In this document: piece after piece, positions 35,501 to 47,000 of the stretch
Numbering within the stretch: the stretch's first letter is position 1
Layout: each line of letters begins with the position of its first letter
Source of the DNA: Gnetum montanum
Taxonomy: Eukaryota > Streptophyta > Gnetopsida > Gnetales > Gnetaceae
Assembly (NCBI GenBank): GCA_015680685.1
Contig: MNCI01009104.1
Span: 382,925-444,866 of the forward strand
Length of the DNA stretch: 61,942 nucleotides
Direction: 5' to 3'
Program-made: the position numbers and the translations under genes
The notes under the pieces: generated by a model
What the model saw: only the letters and a program-made list of their open reading frames with translations
Database searches by the model: none
What the model was told of the DNA's origin: nothing

Positions 35501-36160
35501 TTTCTAACAATGGAATCAATTTTACAAGTGCTACTTTTTGCAAGCTTATGCAACGCTTGGGACCTCAAGCTAACAATCAAGTACAAGTTACTAATAGGGA
35601 GATCACAAAAATCTTGACAAGAACTATTAGCAAATATAGGAAAGATTGGAGCATAAAACTAAATGATGCCCTCTGGGCATACCGCTCAACATGGAAACTA
35701 CCTATAGGATACTCTTCCTATGAGTTGGTGAATGGAAAATTACCAACTTTACCTATCCAATCCTAGGTTCGTATACTTCCAATAGCCTATGACTTGGACC
35801 TTGACCTTAGCCTAGCATAAAAAGAAAGATTAATCAACTTGAATGTGCCAGATGAAAATCGATTGGTAGCCCTATCCTTGAATGAAGTGACAAGGCATTT
35901 AACAAAAAGTGTCATGACCTTAGAATATGGAAAGTAAAATTTCCACTTGGAGATAAGGTTCTCTATTGGAACCCCACACATGCACCTCAATGAACTAGGT
36001 TCCAAACATTGTGGGAAGGGCCTTACATCATTTATGAAACTTTCCCTTCTAGGGCCATGTTAATTTACAAACCTGAGAACATAAATAAAAGGAAATTGGT
36101 TAACATGCAACAAGTTAAACCTTCTCATGAACCTAAGCAACCTAGTGGAAGCAATGCCTC
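32510..36160 (+). pseudogene. Protease-RT-RNase H-integrase, copy 2 of block C
   Basis: Protease about 32540-33060 with S-L-L-D-L-G-S-G at about 32680 (catalytic Ser replaced). RT about 33590-34410 with F-G-L-C-N-A-S-T-T-F and intact F-M-D-D (34022-34033). RNase H about 34430-34830. Integrase about 35085-36150 with G-I-D-F-M-G-P-I, but the second catalytic Asp motif reads S-N-N-G-I-N and the region expected to carry the Glu is shortened (L-G-P-Q-A-N-N-Q-V-Q-V). The enzyme set would be inactive. Its first 1.58 kb duplicates copy 1. Confidence 0.85.
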
Positions 36161-36200
36161 AATGGATGGATGACCTTTTTCAATCTTCCAAATCTCCTTC

Positions 36201-36227
36201 TTTCAACTTAGTTGTGGGAAAGATGGC
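36201..36227 (+). promoter_or_regulatory. Internal polypurine-tract-like motif (block C)
   Basis: CAACTTAGTTGTGGGAAAGA at the end of pol, homologous to 7307-7331. Confidence 0.5.
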
Positions 36228-38185
36228 TATTTGTGCTAAACATTTAAATTGATTTCTCAAAATTTTCTAAGTTTTTTTACACATTTTTTATTTTACACTT
36301 TGTTATCTTTACAAATTTTTATTTTATAACATTGTTAGTACATTTTATCTTCCTTGAATATTTTACAATTTCTTTTATATTTTTTCTTATTTTGATGTAA
36401 ATGTTTCATCTTCTAATAAAAAGAGCTTCATTGCCAATAGGACACAATGATGCTGTACTTGTTTGCTAATTGTGGTTTGTACTTAACATTTTTGATTACT
36501 AATGTCTAGTTTTTAATTTTGAATTTTGATGATTGATAACTAAGACTAGTTTCTATTTTCATGAGATAGGTAGTGAGTCCATGTCATCCACCCAACCACA
36601 AGCTCTATGATTTTCCTTGTTTTGGGAATATGAGGTCCCTTTTTCATTAATAAAACCTTAACAAACTTGTAACCTTGGTAGTTTCCAAGCTTGGAAAAGA
36701 TTCAAAGGCTTGAAAAGGGTGTGGCTTCAAGGGGATTCAGTACTCTTTGTATCTCTTTACCATCTTGAGTGCAAGTGTGTTTTTCGTGGATTTCTTATGA
36801 TTTCATGTTGATGAATAATAGGAAGTTAAATAAGTCTTTGCATGGTGTGGTTTCCATCCAAAAAATTAAAATTAAAATTAAAAAAAAAAACAAATTAATG
36901 AACTAGAAAAAATGAAAAAAATGATGGGAATTCAAAGCACACCCCTTAGATAAAATACATTGGCTACAATCACTGGTTATGGGACTTGAAAGACATGTTA
37001 CCCATGCCTAAAGATCCCATCTAACTAAGGCCCTTTCTCACTTCTTGCTTCTTTTTTCTTCTTAAATAAGAAATGGTGGTTGTTTGTGGGAAAATTCTTG
37101 TGTCTTAAGGGGATGGACTAGTCCTAGAGTGGCAATGCAAAGTCATCGAAAGTGGTTGGTTTTGGTCTAGACTAAGGTTAAAATTTATTGGGTCATTTAA
37201 CAACAAAACTCACAAGTGACTTCATGTGACCATGATTGGAAGATCCATTTCATTCTCTATCTCATCTATCTGTGCTCTCCATAACTCACCTCATTATTGA
37301 TTTTCACATTTTGATTTCATGTCTTAGTTTGATGTGTTGAAAGTCTTGGGTAGATTCTTTAGGTTTCATCCTTTAACTTTTTGTAACCATTAATCAGCTA
37401 TTGGGCCCAAAAACTCCTTAGTTGAGGTTATGCAAGGGTAAAAAGGGCATGTTTCACTATGGGGAGGACCCACTTACATATCTCATGGTTTGGTTAGTTA
37501 AGTTCCTTACCTTTAGACATTTCCACAATCAAAATCTTTCATGCGCCCCATCATGCATCCAACTATGTGCTCCTTAAGGCATTCTTCCTTATGAAATCTC
37601 GTTCTCTACTCATTTCTCAATTTTTCAAATATTAAAACCATATTCTAATAATTTCATTATGTTCTTCGCTTTTTTGGCTTCCATTTGACCCAAACTTTGT
37701 TTAAAAATTCCTTGTTTTTCATTAGTTTTGATAAAGTTAATAGTTAGCAATAGTCACATTGACTTGGCCTTGTCAACTAAGCCCTGCCAACTTAGCTTGA
37801 AAATTCTATAAATATTGCCTAATACTTTGAAATTTTTTGTCATTTGCTTCAAAATAAGAGGGGGGTGTTTGCAATTTTTTAGAGCCCAAAACCTTCCAGA
37901 GCCCATAATTTTTACATCATTTATCCAAATCACTCCATTCTTTGATTCTGTAGCTACTAGAGGCAAGCTCTTAGTCATGGGGGCCACAAACCTTAAGGCT
38001 TTTGACAAAAAATTTTCTAATTTCTCCAAAAGATTAATAAATAAAATAATATTAAACCATATATTTTTGAGAGTTTAACCCTTCCAACAAATTGTAGTAA
38101 ACTTAAAAATTATTTATTAATATTAAAATAGTGAACTAGGCCATGATCACAACTTAGCCAAACTGTAACTACCTTAAGAGATAAG
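36228..38185 (+). other. Non-coding tail between pol and ORF2 in block C
   Basis: About 2 kb without a coding frame, carrying the family blocks: GTGAGTCCATGTCATCC near 36572, TTTGCATGGTGTGGTTTCCA near 36836, TTCAAAGCACACCCCTTAG near 36932, CATGTTACCCATGCC near 36994, and the 53-base block at 37427. Short ORFs near 37754-38078 lie on both strands and look fortuitous. Confidence 0.65.
37427..37478 (+). other. Conserved 53-base non-coding block (block C copy)
   Basis: GTTATGCAAGGGTAAAAAGG then ATGGGGAGGACCCACTTACA; slightly more diverged than the copies in A and 0. Confidence 0.7.
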
Positions 38186-38247
38186 GTATTTAAAATGTTT
38201 CAAAGTTACACATTAAGTGTTGATCCTTGGTCATTGTGTGATTATAG
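38186..38247 (+). other. Candidate short intron immediately before ORF2 (block C)
   Basis: AAG|GTATTT at the left and GATTATAG at the right enclose 62 bases, followed at once by the ORF2 ATG. The aligned region in J (minus, 49163-49222, 60 bases) has AAG|GTATTT, a CCTAATC branch-point-like motif, a T-run and TGTAG. A (about 8910-8970) keeps the acceptor TTTTAG but not the donor. The length is short for a plant intron, so only the acceptor may be real. Confidence 0.4.
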
Positions 38248-41106
38248 ATGGCACTTAGACCAAAATGCTTGCAAGAAGGAGGACCATTATCACCAAAAGA
38301 CAAATGACCTAGAATTGGAAGAGGCTAGGAAGAATAAGCCCAAGAGTAAGCAACAGATGCTCATGAAATGAGACCTCTTTAGGAGGAGTCCAAAGTGAAA
38401 TCTATTCGATAGATTTCCTAAGAAGAGGCTATGACTGAACAATTCCAAAGAGGAGAGGCATCAGGGCCTGTAACAAGACTTGAGGTCACATTGACACAAG
38501 CTTAACTAGATACAATCAAGCCTCACAGTGTCCAATGCTCAGTTCTCCAAGACTGAACTTTGGACTATTCTTAGAATATGCTAACCTTAGAAATTAAGAC
38601 ATAATTGCAAAGCTCTTCCATGTGGTTGATCATCACTACTAGTGGGGGATGATACATTAGAGAGATGTATCTATTCTAGAGCAGTAGAAAGGTAGGAGCC
38701 ACTATGTGAATCAAGGACATTCAGGTGTCTTACTCGATAGAAGTGATTACGCAAGCTCTTGGTCTACCTGATTCTGGCACCCATTTGGAAAAAATATGAA
38801 TGTAAGTTGACCTTGAGGCAAAAAGGAAGTGGACCTAGTGGTGTTATGGGTTTGACCATAAGAAGTTTGATGCACTCACACTAGTGGAGCATATATACTT
38901 TAAGATAGTGGCCTAGTACCTCAATCTAATGATGAGGCTCAGCAAGGTAATAGCCTTCTCCGCTCATGCCTACATTGCTCTAAGAAAGAAATTTCCTATT
39001 AACCTTCCACAACTAATCCATCTAGAGATAGAGAAGCACTTCAAAGAGAATGAATGTGGAAGGAAAACCTTGCCATTTCCATAGCTTATTAGAAAACTTT
39101 GTAAAAGGGCAAGGATAGTCCACGATGCCAATGATACAATCAGGCATACCTTCATTGCCTTCTAGTTTGAAATGATGAATGATAAGACCCTTGCCATATC
39201 AAAAGAAGAGAAGTAGCTACCGCGACCTCCACCACCCACTCAAGAAACAATGTTGAAGGCCCACGTAGCCATTGAGTGCCTGTGAGAGATCTGAGAGCAG
39301 CTCTTGCATGAGTGAGAGGAACTCTTGTGTGAGCGAGAGCAGCAAGCAAGAACAAGTGGTGGGGACCCATCTATGTACCATTTTGTAATAAGTTACCTCA
39401 ATTAAGTGGCTCAAAAAATAAGCCAAATGGAGGGAGGTGGGCCAATATTCTTTACCCAAATAATGTAGCTACCTACGAGGTCAAAACCTAGTGTCCAAAA
39501 GGTGATGGTATCTCTCTCGCAATAATAATAATTCTTAGAAATCTCTAGGAATGCCTCTACCTTAACATTATGCTTCGAGAAGGGTGAAGAGGCAACTATA
39601 TTGGTGATGCAACACCTAGGATAGAAGATAGTAGTAGAAGTTATGGCTGATAGAATTGTTGAAGCATTAAATGCACCTATAGCATCTGGACTAAACGTTT
39701 TGCACTCAGAGATGTCTAGATGTATGCAAGAATTATTAGTAGAAGACTAAGTGAATCCCAACATGAAGAGTTGTTGGATTGACTGGTAGGAATTGGGCAA
39801 CCAATTCTAAATATCTTTGATTTTTTTGGATAATATCACCATAACCCAATTGGAGTTCCTTGAAGCAAAGGCCAAGTGTATCATTTTAGAAGGGCAACTT
39901 GAAATGGCTCAAGCACAAAACCAACACTTAGTAGCAAAGGTTGTTGAATTAAGAGCCCCTCTTTCTAATCCCATGCTCCTCAACCCTCCACTAATAAGAG
40001 ATGAAGCTTTTTAATAGCTTCAAGATAGGCTCAAATAGGTTGAGGTAGGGATGGTAACAACCATCTTTGACTAGTCTGTGGTTGAGGCCAAAACATATTT
40101 AGTTTAGAAGAACTTGGTCTAGATGCACCAAGAGAATGAGATGTTGATCATAGAAAATTATCTTCTTCAGAATGTTGATGTGCAGAAATAGAAATTACAA
40201 GAATTCATCCATCAACAATAGGAGTAGCTAGCTAGGATGAATACTAAGCTTAGGAGATTGACAGTGGAGAATAGAAATCTCTCTATGGAGGAAGTTTATG
40301 CCTTATGCTAAAAATCTACAATCGAGATTTCTACCTAGAAGAATGAGGCTCTTCAATATGAGAGAGTCAAGAATCACTCTAGAGATCAGATTGGCCTACA
40401 GAAAGAAGTTAATGAAAGACACATCTAGATGGCTAAGGCAAAAGTCAATGAGATCCTCCAACAACTCCAACAAGGAAAATAAATATGGCAACCTATCATT
40501 AATGGGATAGATGCTTACAACAAAGTAGAGATCTGCATGAAGGAGTTGTAAATAGAAGAGATGTCTGAATACATGGAGCTTGCCAATCTTAGATATGCAA
40601 ACTTGGTAATGTTGACTACTAGATGGCCATGGTTAGAGTTAGAAAAATACATGGCCAACTTGTACTTGTTGTACGAGGAAAAGTTAAAGCATCACAAGGA
40701 CACCAAGCAAAAGCTGGAGACTACAAACATTGACCTTGAAGTTCTTAGGGCAAGATTCACCAATCAAAGATCAAATGCTAAGAACATAGCCAATAGAATG
40801 AATGATTACTAGGAGCTACATAATGTAATTAGGGCATTCGACATTGAAAACAAACAATTTGTTGCCTGTTTCATTAATGTCAATGAGCTATTCCCAATAA
40901 TTCCCTATACTTGGGATGTGCCCATTCTAGCACACATTGGTAAAGTTGCATGGACCATGCATGATCTCAGGAGTAAGGAGGAAAAGATGAAAGCACTATT
41001 GGATACTTTTTGTCTTCCACCAGAAGTTACAATAGTAGTAGGACCACCACAACAGCCTCAACCATCATGTGCACCTAAAGCAAGAGAAGATCCATTAGAA
41101 CCTTAG
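38248..41106 (+). pseudogene. ORF2 of block C: 953-codon coiled-coil protein, nonsense-riddled but frameshift-free
   Basis: A single frame runs from ATG 38248 to TAG 41104-41106, with about 45 internal nonsense codons (mostly TAG, then TAA) and no indel. Around residues 155-190 a segment with V-S-Y-S-I-E-V-I and A-L-G-L-P-D, and around 215-260 A-Y-I-A-L-R-K-K-F-P-I-N-L-P, recall the putative plant transposon/ATHILA ORF families that follow pol. Residues about 523-856 are Glu/Lys/Gln/Leu-rich and coiled-coil-like. A conserved A-H-I-G-K-V-A-W-T-M-H-D and a Pro-rich end follow. The C-terminal half has a clear homologue in H (60819-61942, minus). I see no signal peptide or membrane anchor, so envelope function is unsupported. 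Alternative: a gag-like structural protein. Confidence 0.7.
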
Positions 41107-41355
41107 GAGCCTCCACTACCTAGACTATTTAATCTTCTCCATTATCTTCATGCCATTAGAGGAGAATGTGTTTATCAAATTTTATCTTGGTGTTCAATTT
41201 TGTAGTCTTGAATACCAAAACATTTTGTAATGATTGTATATCCATACACTTAGGAACTTAGTATTTATTTGTGCTTGCAATATGTCTATTGTCAATCAAC
41301 AATTCCATACCTTTCCAAATTTATAAAGAACTCAAGGACAAGTTTTCATTCAGTT

Positions 41356-41363
41356 GTGGGGTA
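41356..41363 (+). other. Polypurine tract of block C
   Basis: GTGGGGTA abuts the right LTR and is preceded by the family lead TTTTCATTCAGTT. Confidence 0.78.
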
Positions 41364-42201
41364 TGATGAATCATAGATTAGTTATGTTGACTAGGCCCTA
41401 TTACCTAGGCCCCGTCAATGTAGTATCTATTTTTGTCTATAAATGCACACTCACCTACCATGTTTATGGCATGTTTTATCATAGTTGTAGAAGAGCTCTT
41501 GCAGTTTTGTTATTTGGAAGTTAGAATATTTTTCTAAGTGCTGTAGTAAGAGTCAAGAGTGTATGGATAATTATTCGAGCACTATTGTACCTGAGCATAG
41601 TAGTGTGTGTGGTAATAAAGATGAGCTTTTTGATAAACCTTGTAGCACTTGGTAAAAGGATTAATTATTTATTCATGCATTTAATGTTTTATGCAATTTT
41701 CCTTAATTCTTTATGTAATTAATTAATTAATCAAGCTAAACTAAGCTAGATTAAGTAGCGATTAATTGAGCACATAAGTACAACCACTTCAAGCATACGC
41801 TTGGTGCTTGGTAATCCTAAAAATTCTTAACATTTGGTAACATAGTAGTGCTAAATGTGTTTAGAATGTGTACGACAAGTGGAAATTGATGCTTATGTTA
41901 GGATTAGTTAGGCGTAGTTAGATTAAATGAGCAATTAAATTGCTTCATTCCTTCCATCATTTATATTAAGCACCCAAAACATAAAACATAAAAATAATAA
42001 AAATCATATGCCTTGATTGCACTTAACCATACCTTTACATATGACAAGTGTAATTGGAAAGACAACAAATGATTGTTAGGGCAAGTTCACTTCCTAGAGG
42101 CTAGTGTACTAGAAGACATAGAATCCACAAAATTCAAATGGATAGTGCATGAATGGTCAGTGATTTATATGGTTGAGCATAGGGCTACTTTCTACTCATT
42201 A
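41364..42201 (+). repeat. Right (3') LTR of block C
   Basis: 838 bp, starts TGATGAATCATAG and ends CTCATTA. Its U3 has GGCCCTA/GGCCCCGTCAATG repeats like H and the solo LTR at 58886, not the GATATC palindromes of the left LTR. TATAAATG at 41438-41445. Confidence 0.85.
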
Positions 42202-43048
42202 GTATCCAAGGTTGAAATCACAATAAGACTTGGTATAGAGATTGAGGTAGCTATTGAGATGAGAGGGTTTTGAAGGTTTAATGTACTTATCAATAAGGTA
42301 GTCCCTCCCATAGTGAACATATTATTTAATATTTATTTGAGGTTTATATTTTGGGAACTTGCAACTATAGTTGGATTTGTTGTTTGCATTATAACATTCA
42401 AGATATCAAAAAGTGGATTAAATGCTACTGAAAATGAAAATTATGTTTTTGGTTCAACTTGGTTGGAAATTTTAGTTGGATTTCCTTTCTCATTATTAGT
42501 TGAAATTCCTTATTTTATAGAAGTGTCAAGGGCTTTAGAAGTTAATGGATTACCAATGAAAGTTTATCCTTTAAAACTAGGTTATCCTTGTTCTTCTTGA
42601 CGTTGCTCCAAATTAGTTTTGGTATGTTTATAGTAACTTGCAATATTCCTAAGAGGTTGAATTCAAGTTGGATTTTTATGTTACCTAATAAATGTCATTT
42701 AACAAGCACACTTTTCTTTAGCACATTCATGAGCAATTAATCCTAAAACTTTGCAAACTATTTTTATTGCTCCAATAATTACAACTTTAATTGCAATGCT
42801 TTTATAACTCACTTTAGTTTTAGAAACTAAGGGAACTAACTCTTGAGACCTTTCTTGTACCTTTTGCTCAATTTTAATTTTTTTATTTTACTTTTTACAT
42901 GAAAAAATTAAATAAAACCATTTTTAAAACTACAAAACAAATATAATGTCAAAGCAAGAATGTGTACCTTTTTAAAGATTTAATTCTAAATCTAAAATGA
43001 AATCTTGAAAACATATCGAACCCTTGATGAAGATTGACTTTGCTAGCC
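42202..43048 (-). other. 5' internal part of element F, coding status unclear
   Basis: On the minus strand a short frame near 42900-42680 reads V-S-K-T-K-V-S-Y-K-S and L-G-L-I-A-H-E-C-A before a stop. On the plus strand 42313-42600 is open for 95 codons with a hydrophobic start (F-W-E-L-A-T-I-V-G-F-V-V) and C-terminal V-N-G-L-P-M-K-V. Neither resembles gag of the family. The position next to the F PBS suggests leader or gag-like sequence, but I cannot assign it. Confidence 0.35.
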
Positions 43049-43067
43049 TTTCTGGCAATGGTGCCTA
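43049..43067 (-). other. Primer binding site of element F
   Basis: Minus strand AGGCACCATTGCCAGAAA, offset by two or three bases from the LTR end, matches the tRNA-Asp complement core (GGCACCATTGCC). Confidence 0.65.
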
Positions 43068-43069
43068 AT

Positions 43070-44085
43070 TGATGAGCTAGCTAAAATTGTAGGGCTAGAT
43101 TACTCTTGTTGTAGAAATGTTACCTTGTCTGTGACTAACTTACAAGTCATATCCAAGGAGGAATAGTTAAAAGTAAAAGAAATCATCAAGACAACAAACA
43201 ATTTGATTCAAATCTAATCAAATCCCATGCTTACGATTGTCACTCATAAGCCAAATCATAAAATTTCATCCTAAATTCTAATTTTAAGTTTAAGAGTGGA
43301 AATTAAATGATTAAATAAAATTGAAATCATGAAGTAAAAAACATGAATGATGAAGATCACAAGGAATACATCATCTAATCTATGATTTTGCCTTGTTGTT
43401 TCCCAATGTGGTAGCCCCCATAGCCTACCTATGGACTCCAATGATTTGTAGTCACCACAAGGTTCAAAGAATCCCTACTTGACAACTTTTCAAAGAAAAT
43501 TAAGAAATTGATTTCAAATTGACATGAGTTCTCTTGGGAATTGAATGCCTCTTCTTGAGTGAGGTGCTACCTTTTTTATACTGGAAGAGCTTACATCTTA
43601 AATTTGGGAAAAATTTATAAGACAAACATCGATTTTCATCAAGGGGATCAATATGGATCGATATTATTATAGGGAGATATTGATTTGTATCTTGATAGTT
43701 GTGTCACTCGATTGTCAATCCTTGTGATGTTTGTGATATGGATTAACATCTCCATTCTATGGCAAGGTCTAGATTCCTTTGATCCAATAATATTATTTTT
43801 TTTCATGATCATTGTAAAGATTGATAAAATTTAGGTCAATACAAGTCAATGCTAGTGATGTGGATCAATATGTCAACCCTTACAATATATCAAAGTCCAC
43901 GATGCAAATCAACATGTTATTGATATATATCAATTCCATGATATCCTGTGATAGCATAAGCCTAACAAAGTGATTAGTTCATATTATGTGACATTGAGAA
44001 AATCGATATGCTTCAATATAGTAATGTGATAAGAAAAATTAAATCTAATTTCACATAAAAACTAAAGCAATTTGTGTGTGCATCA
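43070..44085 (-). repeat. 5' LTR of element F
   Basis: 1016 bp, minus strand TGATGCACACAC to GCTAGCTCATCA. TATA-like TATAAAAA on the minus strand (43573-43580). Paired with 23903-24921. Confidence 0.75.
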
Positions 44086-47000
44086 ATAGCTTAATTTGAA
44101 AAAGTCATAGTGTACTTGCAACTTTGACTTATGCAAAAAATGTCAAAGTGGTTACAACAAAGGGGTTATTTCAAGATATACTATATATAAGCTTACAAGT
44201 AATATATTATGATACACCAATCATAAATAAATATAAACAAGAAGTCAAGGGTTCAAACCTCAAGATGTACAACTGTAATCATAAGCATATTAGAGATGTT
44301 AGGATATACTAGCACTACCACTAGTCATAATACAATATAATATTAGATGATATGACATCAAAATATAACTTTATATTAGAAACCAAACATAGGAAAATAA
44401 ATAGCTAATCTAAGATCCTAGGTTTAAAACATAGGGATGTTATAGCAGGATTGCTACATGAAACATCATAATGAAGTTAGAAAGAATAAGCATATTGCTA
44501 TTCAATTAACATTTACATATCATAAAGGTTCCTTGATAAGAATCCTCATATTTTTAAATCTTAATAAATCAAACAATCCATGGTTATGTTATACCTTGGC
44601 AAGCAATGAAGAAAGAGATGGAATAGAACCTAATACATGGAGGGCTTTTAGACCCAGGTCCTCTAGTTGGCAAAGAAGAAATAATTAAAGAGGTCATGGA
44701 AGAAAATCAAGACAACATGACACTTCCAATTTTCCATCATCTTCTTCATTTGTATCATCTAGCTTTTATAAATATGAGTGTATATAGGGAGGAAGAGTTG
44801 TAGATAGGGATCAAGGTCACAAATGTGATAGAAGGTATAGGAGAGATCACAAGAGAGGTTCAATACCCTTCCTTGACCAAATAAATGAAGCATCTTTTAT
44901 TTTCTTTTTATCGAATTGATGGATAGATGTAAATAATTTTGGGTGTCAATTCCTCTTTTGATGATAGCCTGCCTACTCTAGGCTCTTTACATTGAAGTGT
45001 AGGAGGAGTTAGAACTCCTCACATAATAAAAGTTGTTATATTTTCCTCTTCATGGAGCATAAAGTTTATGGGCCAAAAGTTAGGTCTCAACTAAATCCAT
45101 AGCCTTACATGAACTTACAAATCAAAATCCAAGGTAGGAAATTGATTCAATAACCTTTGTTCATGTAGAGTGGGTCCCACTATAGAATACTTCACTAGTG
45201 CATGCAAATGGGGGCATCTAAAATATTCATGGTTCCCACTACTAATTGAAAAAAACTAGTCACATAAATATTATTAGTTTATTTTTAAAATCCAAAAGAT
45301 TTTTAAAATGGCCAAAATTCATGGTTGCCAAAATTCCACAAAATTCTTACAAAATCATGTTTATGTCATGAGCTGAACCAAAAACCATGTTCATATCAAA
45401 ACTATTCCAAAATATTCATATATATCCAAGAAGAATGTTGGAAAAAGTTTTTGCAATTTTAGAAATTTACCAAAAGATAGAAAATGGTATAAAATACTAT
45501 TTTTCATAAAAATAGGCCCAAAATGATAAAAATTGAATAGAATCTCAACGTAATAATCAAAATCATACAAGAATAGTAGAAGAGCAAAAAGAAGAGAGGG
45601 GCAATAGAGAATCCACAACAATATAAGAGAGCCACATAAAATAATCTCTCTTATTTGTGCTAGTAGAGGTCTAAGAATTCTCTTAGTGTCTTCCTTTTTT
45701 ACCTAGTGCTCTTAATTTGTTTTCACTTAACCCATCACACCTAAAACCCTTCTACAAAGTATGATGAGATATATCTAGGGCCTTAATCTATTTATAAGGG
45801 GAAGAACAAAAGAAATTGAGCTCAAATTGGCTTCAAAACAAAGAAAAAAGAGCAAAAAATGTCTTTTAGGAAAAATATGATAGGACATGGTTTTTTAAAA
45901 AAATGATGATTGAGAACAATAGGTGACTAAAAAACAAGCAGTAAAGAAAGAAAGAAGGTGTGGAGAAAAAAAGAGGTGGTGATTAAAAGTTATATGTTAT
46001 ACTTATGACATATCTATTTTTGTTTGCACGTGAACATGTTTCTTTTAATGCTTTTACTTTTAAAACTTAAATTTTATTTTTACCTTTATTTTCATAAGTC
46101 TATTTCACATTTTTTTTCTTTCCAGTAATACCCTTAGTGTTTAACCTCTTATAACATGCACACTAGGATTCTAAATCAAATTTTGTCTAAACCTATGGAA
46201 TCCTTGTCAAGTGTTTTACTAAATCATATGCTAAAATCCAATCTAAGCTTCACTTATCATAGTCCCCTAGTTCAAATGCCAAAACTTTTATGGTATTTTA
46301 ACAAACTAGATAATGTGATATCTCAAAAACTATAACTCTTATTCTAATGAACTAAGAGTCAAAATCTATGTTTTTGAGCATCTTAGATACATTGGTAAGG
46401 TTAGATTATAGGTAGGATATTATTCTAAGGTACTTCCTTAACAAAGTTGATTTATGGAATATTAAAATATAATTAAAATGAACTCCAAGTCCTAGTTTAA
46501 TAACCAAAGTAACAAGGGATATGACATGGGTAGAGTGAGGATTAAAAATTGCTCCATGAACATAGTATTATATAATCATATGTGCATAATAAAAATAAAA
46601 GATGCATAACTAAATGTGCATAAAGAAATACATATGCATAGCCAAACACTCGTAAAGGAATGATAATTAACAAAAGAAAAACTTCTTGGGGTAATTGGAT
46701 TTCAACATTTAATCATAAAATATAAAATAGATCTATGATTGAGCTCTAGCAGTAGTAAAATAAAGGATACAAAACTTTAACGAAATATCCTAACAAGCTA
46801 ATTGCATTTACTTATGTAGGAAACTAAGAACAACAATAACAACAATAGCAGTAATAACAATAAGCTAATCTATTGAAATGCATTTGACTGCATTAAAGAA
46901 TTAATAATTAAATTTATTTAAATTTTTGGGTTGTGACAAGGAAGTTCCCACCTTATTAATAAAATCAACATTATCAAAAGATATTATCTCTATATCTTGA

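Larger units (their letters stand above)
27450..42201 (+). mobile_element. Block C: chimeric Athila/Tat-like element with duplicated protease-RT and ORF2
   Basis: Reads on the plus strand: LTR, PBS, gag, protease-RT (copy 1), protease-RT-RNase H-integrase (copy 2), tail, candidate intron, ORF2, PPT, LTR. The left LTR has a palindrome-type U3. The right LTR has a GCCCC/CAAT-type U3 like H and differs widely. One element's two LTRs are identical at insertion, so the two ends probably come from different elements joined at 32509/32510. The flanks GACAT (27445-27449) and GTATC (42202-42206) do not match, which fits a recombinant. Confidence 0.75.
23903..44085 (-). mobile_element. Element F: short LTR element split by block C
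   Basis: Two copies of a distinct 1.0-kb LTR (23903-24921 and 43070-44085), each bounded by TGATG and CATCA, share sequence over their whole length. The right copy has a tRNA-Asp-type PBS on its left, so the element reads on the minus strand. Internal sequence is 42202-43069 plus 24922-27449, about 3.4 kb, with no pol motif but with an ORF2-like remnant. Block C (27450-42201) sits inside it. Flanks ATTAT (23898) and ATAGC (44086) do not form a clear target duplication, so the pairing rests on LTR similarity, orientation and PBS. Confidence 0.65.

Noticed and set aside
38970-39459. Minus-strand ORFs of 61-80 codons
   Set aside because: They lie antisense to the continuous ORF2 frame and share no motif with anything.
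3147-41106. Reassignment of TAG/TAA to Gln in the genome
   Set aside because: TGA stops are also frequent, CAG/CAA are still used, catalytic residues are lost in A, C and J, and pol has frameshifts; decay is sufficient.
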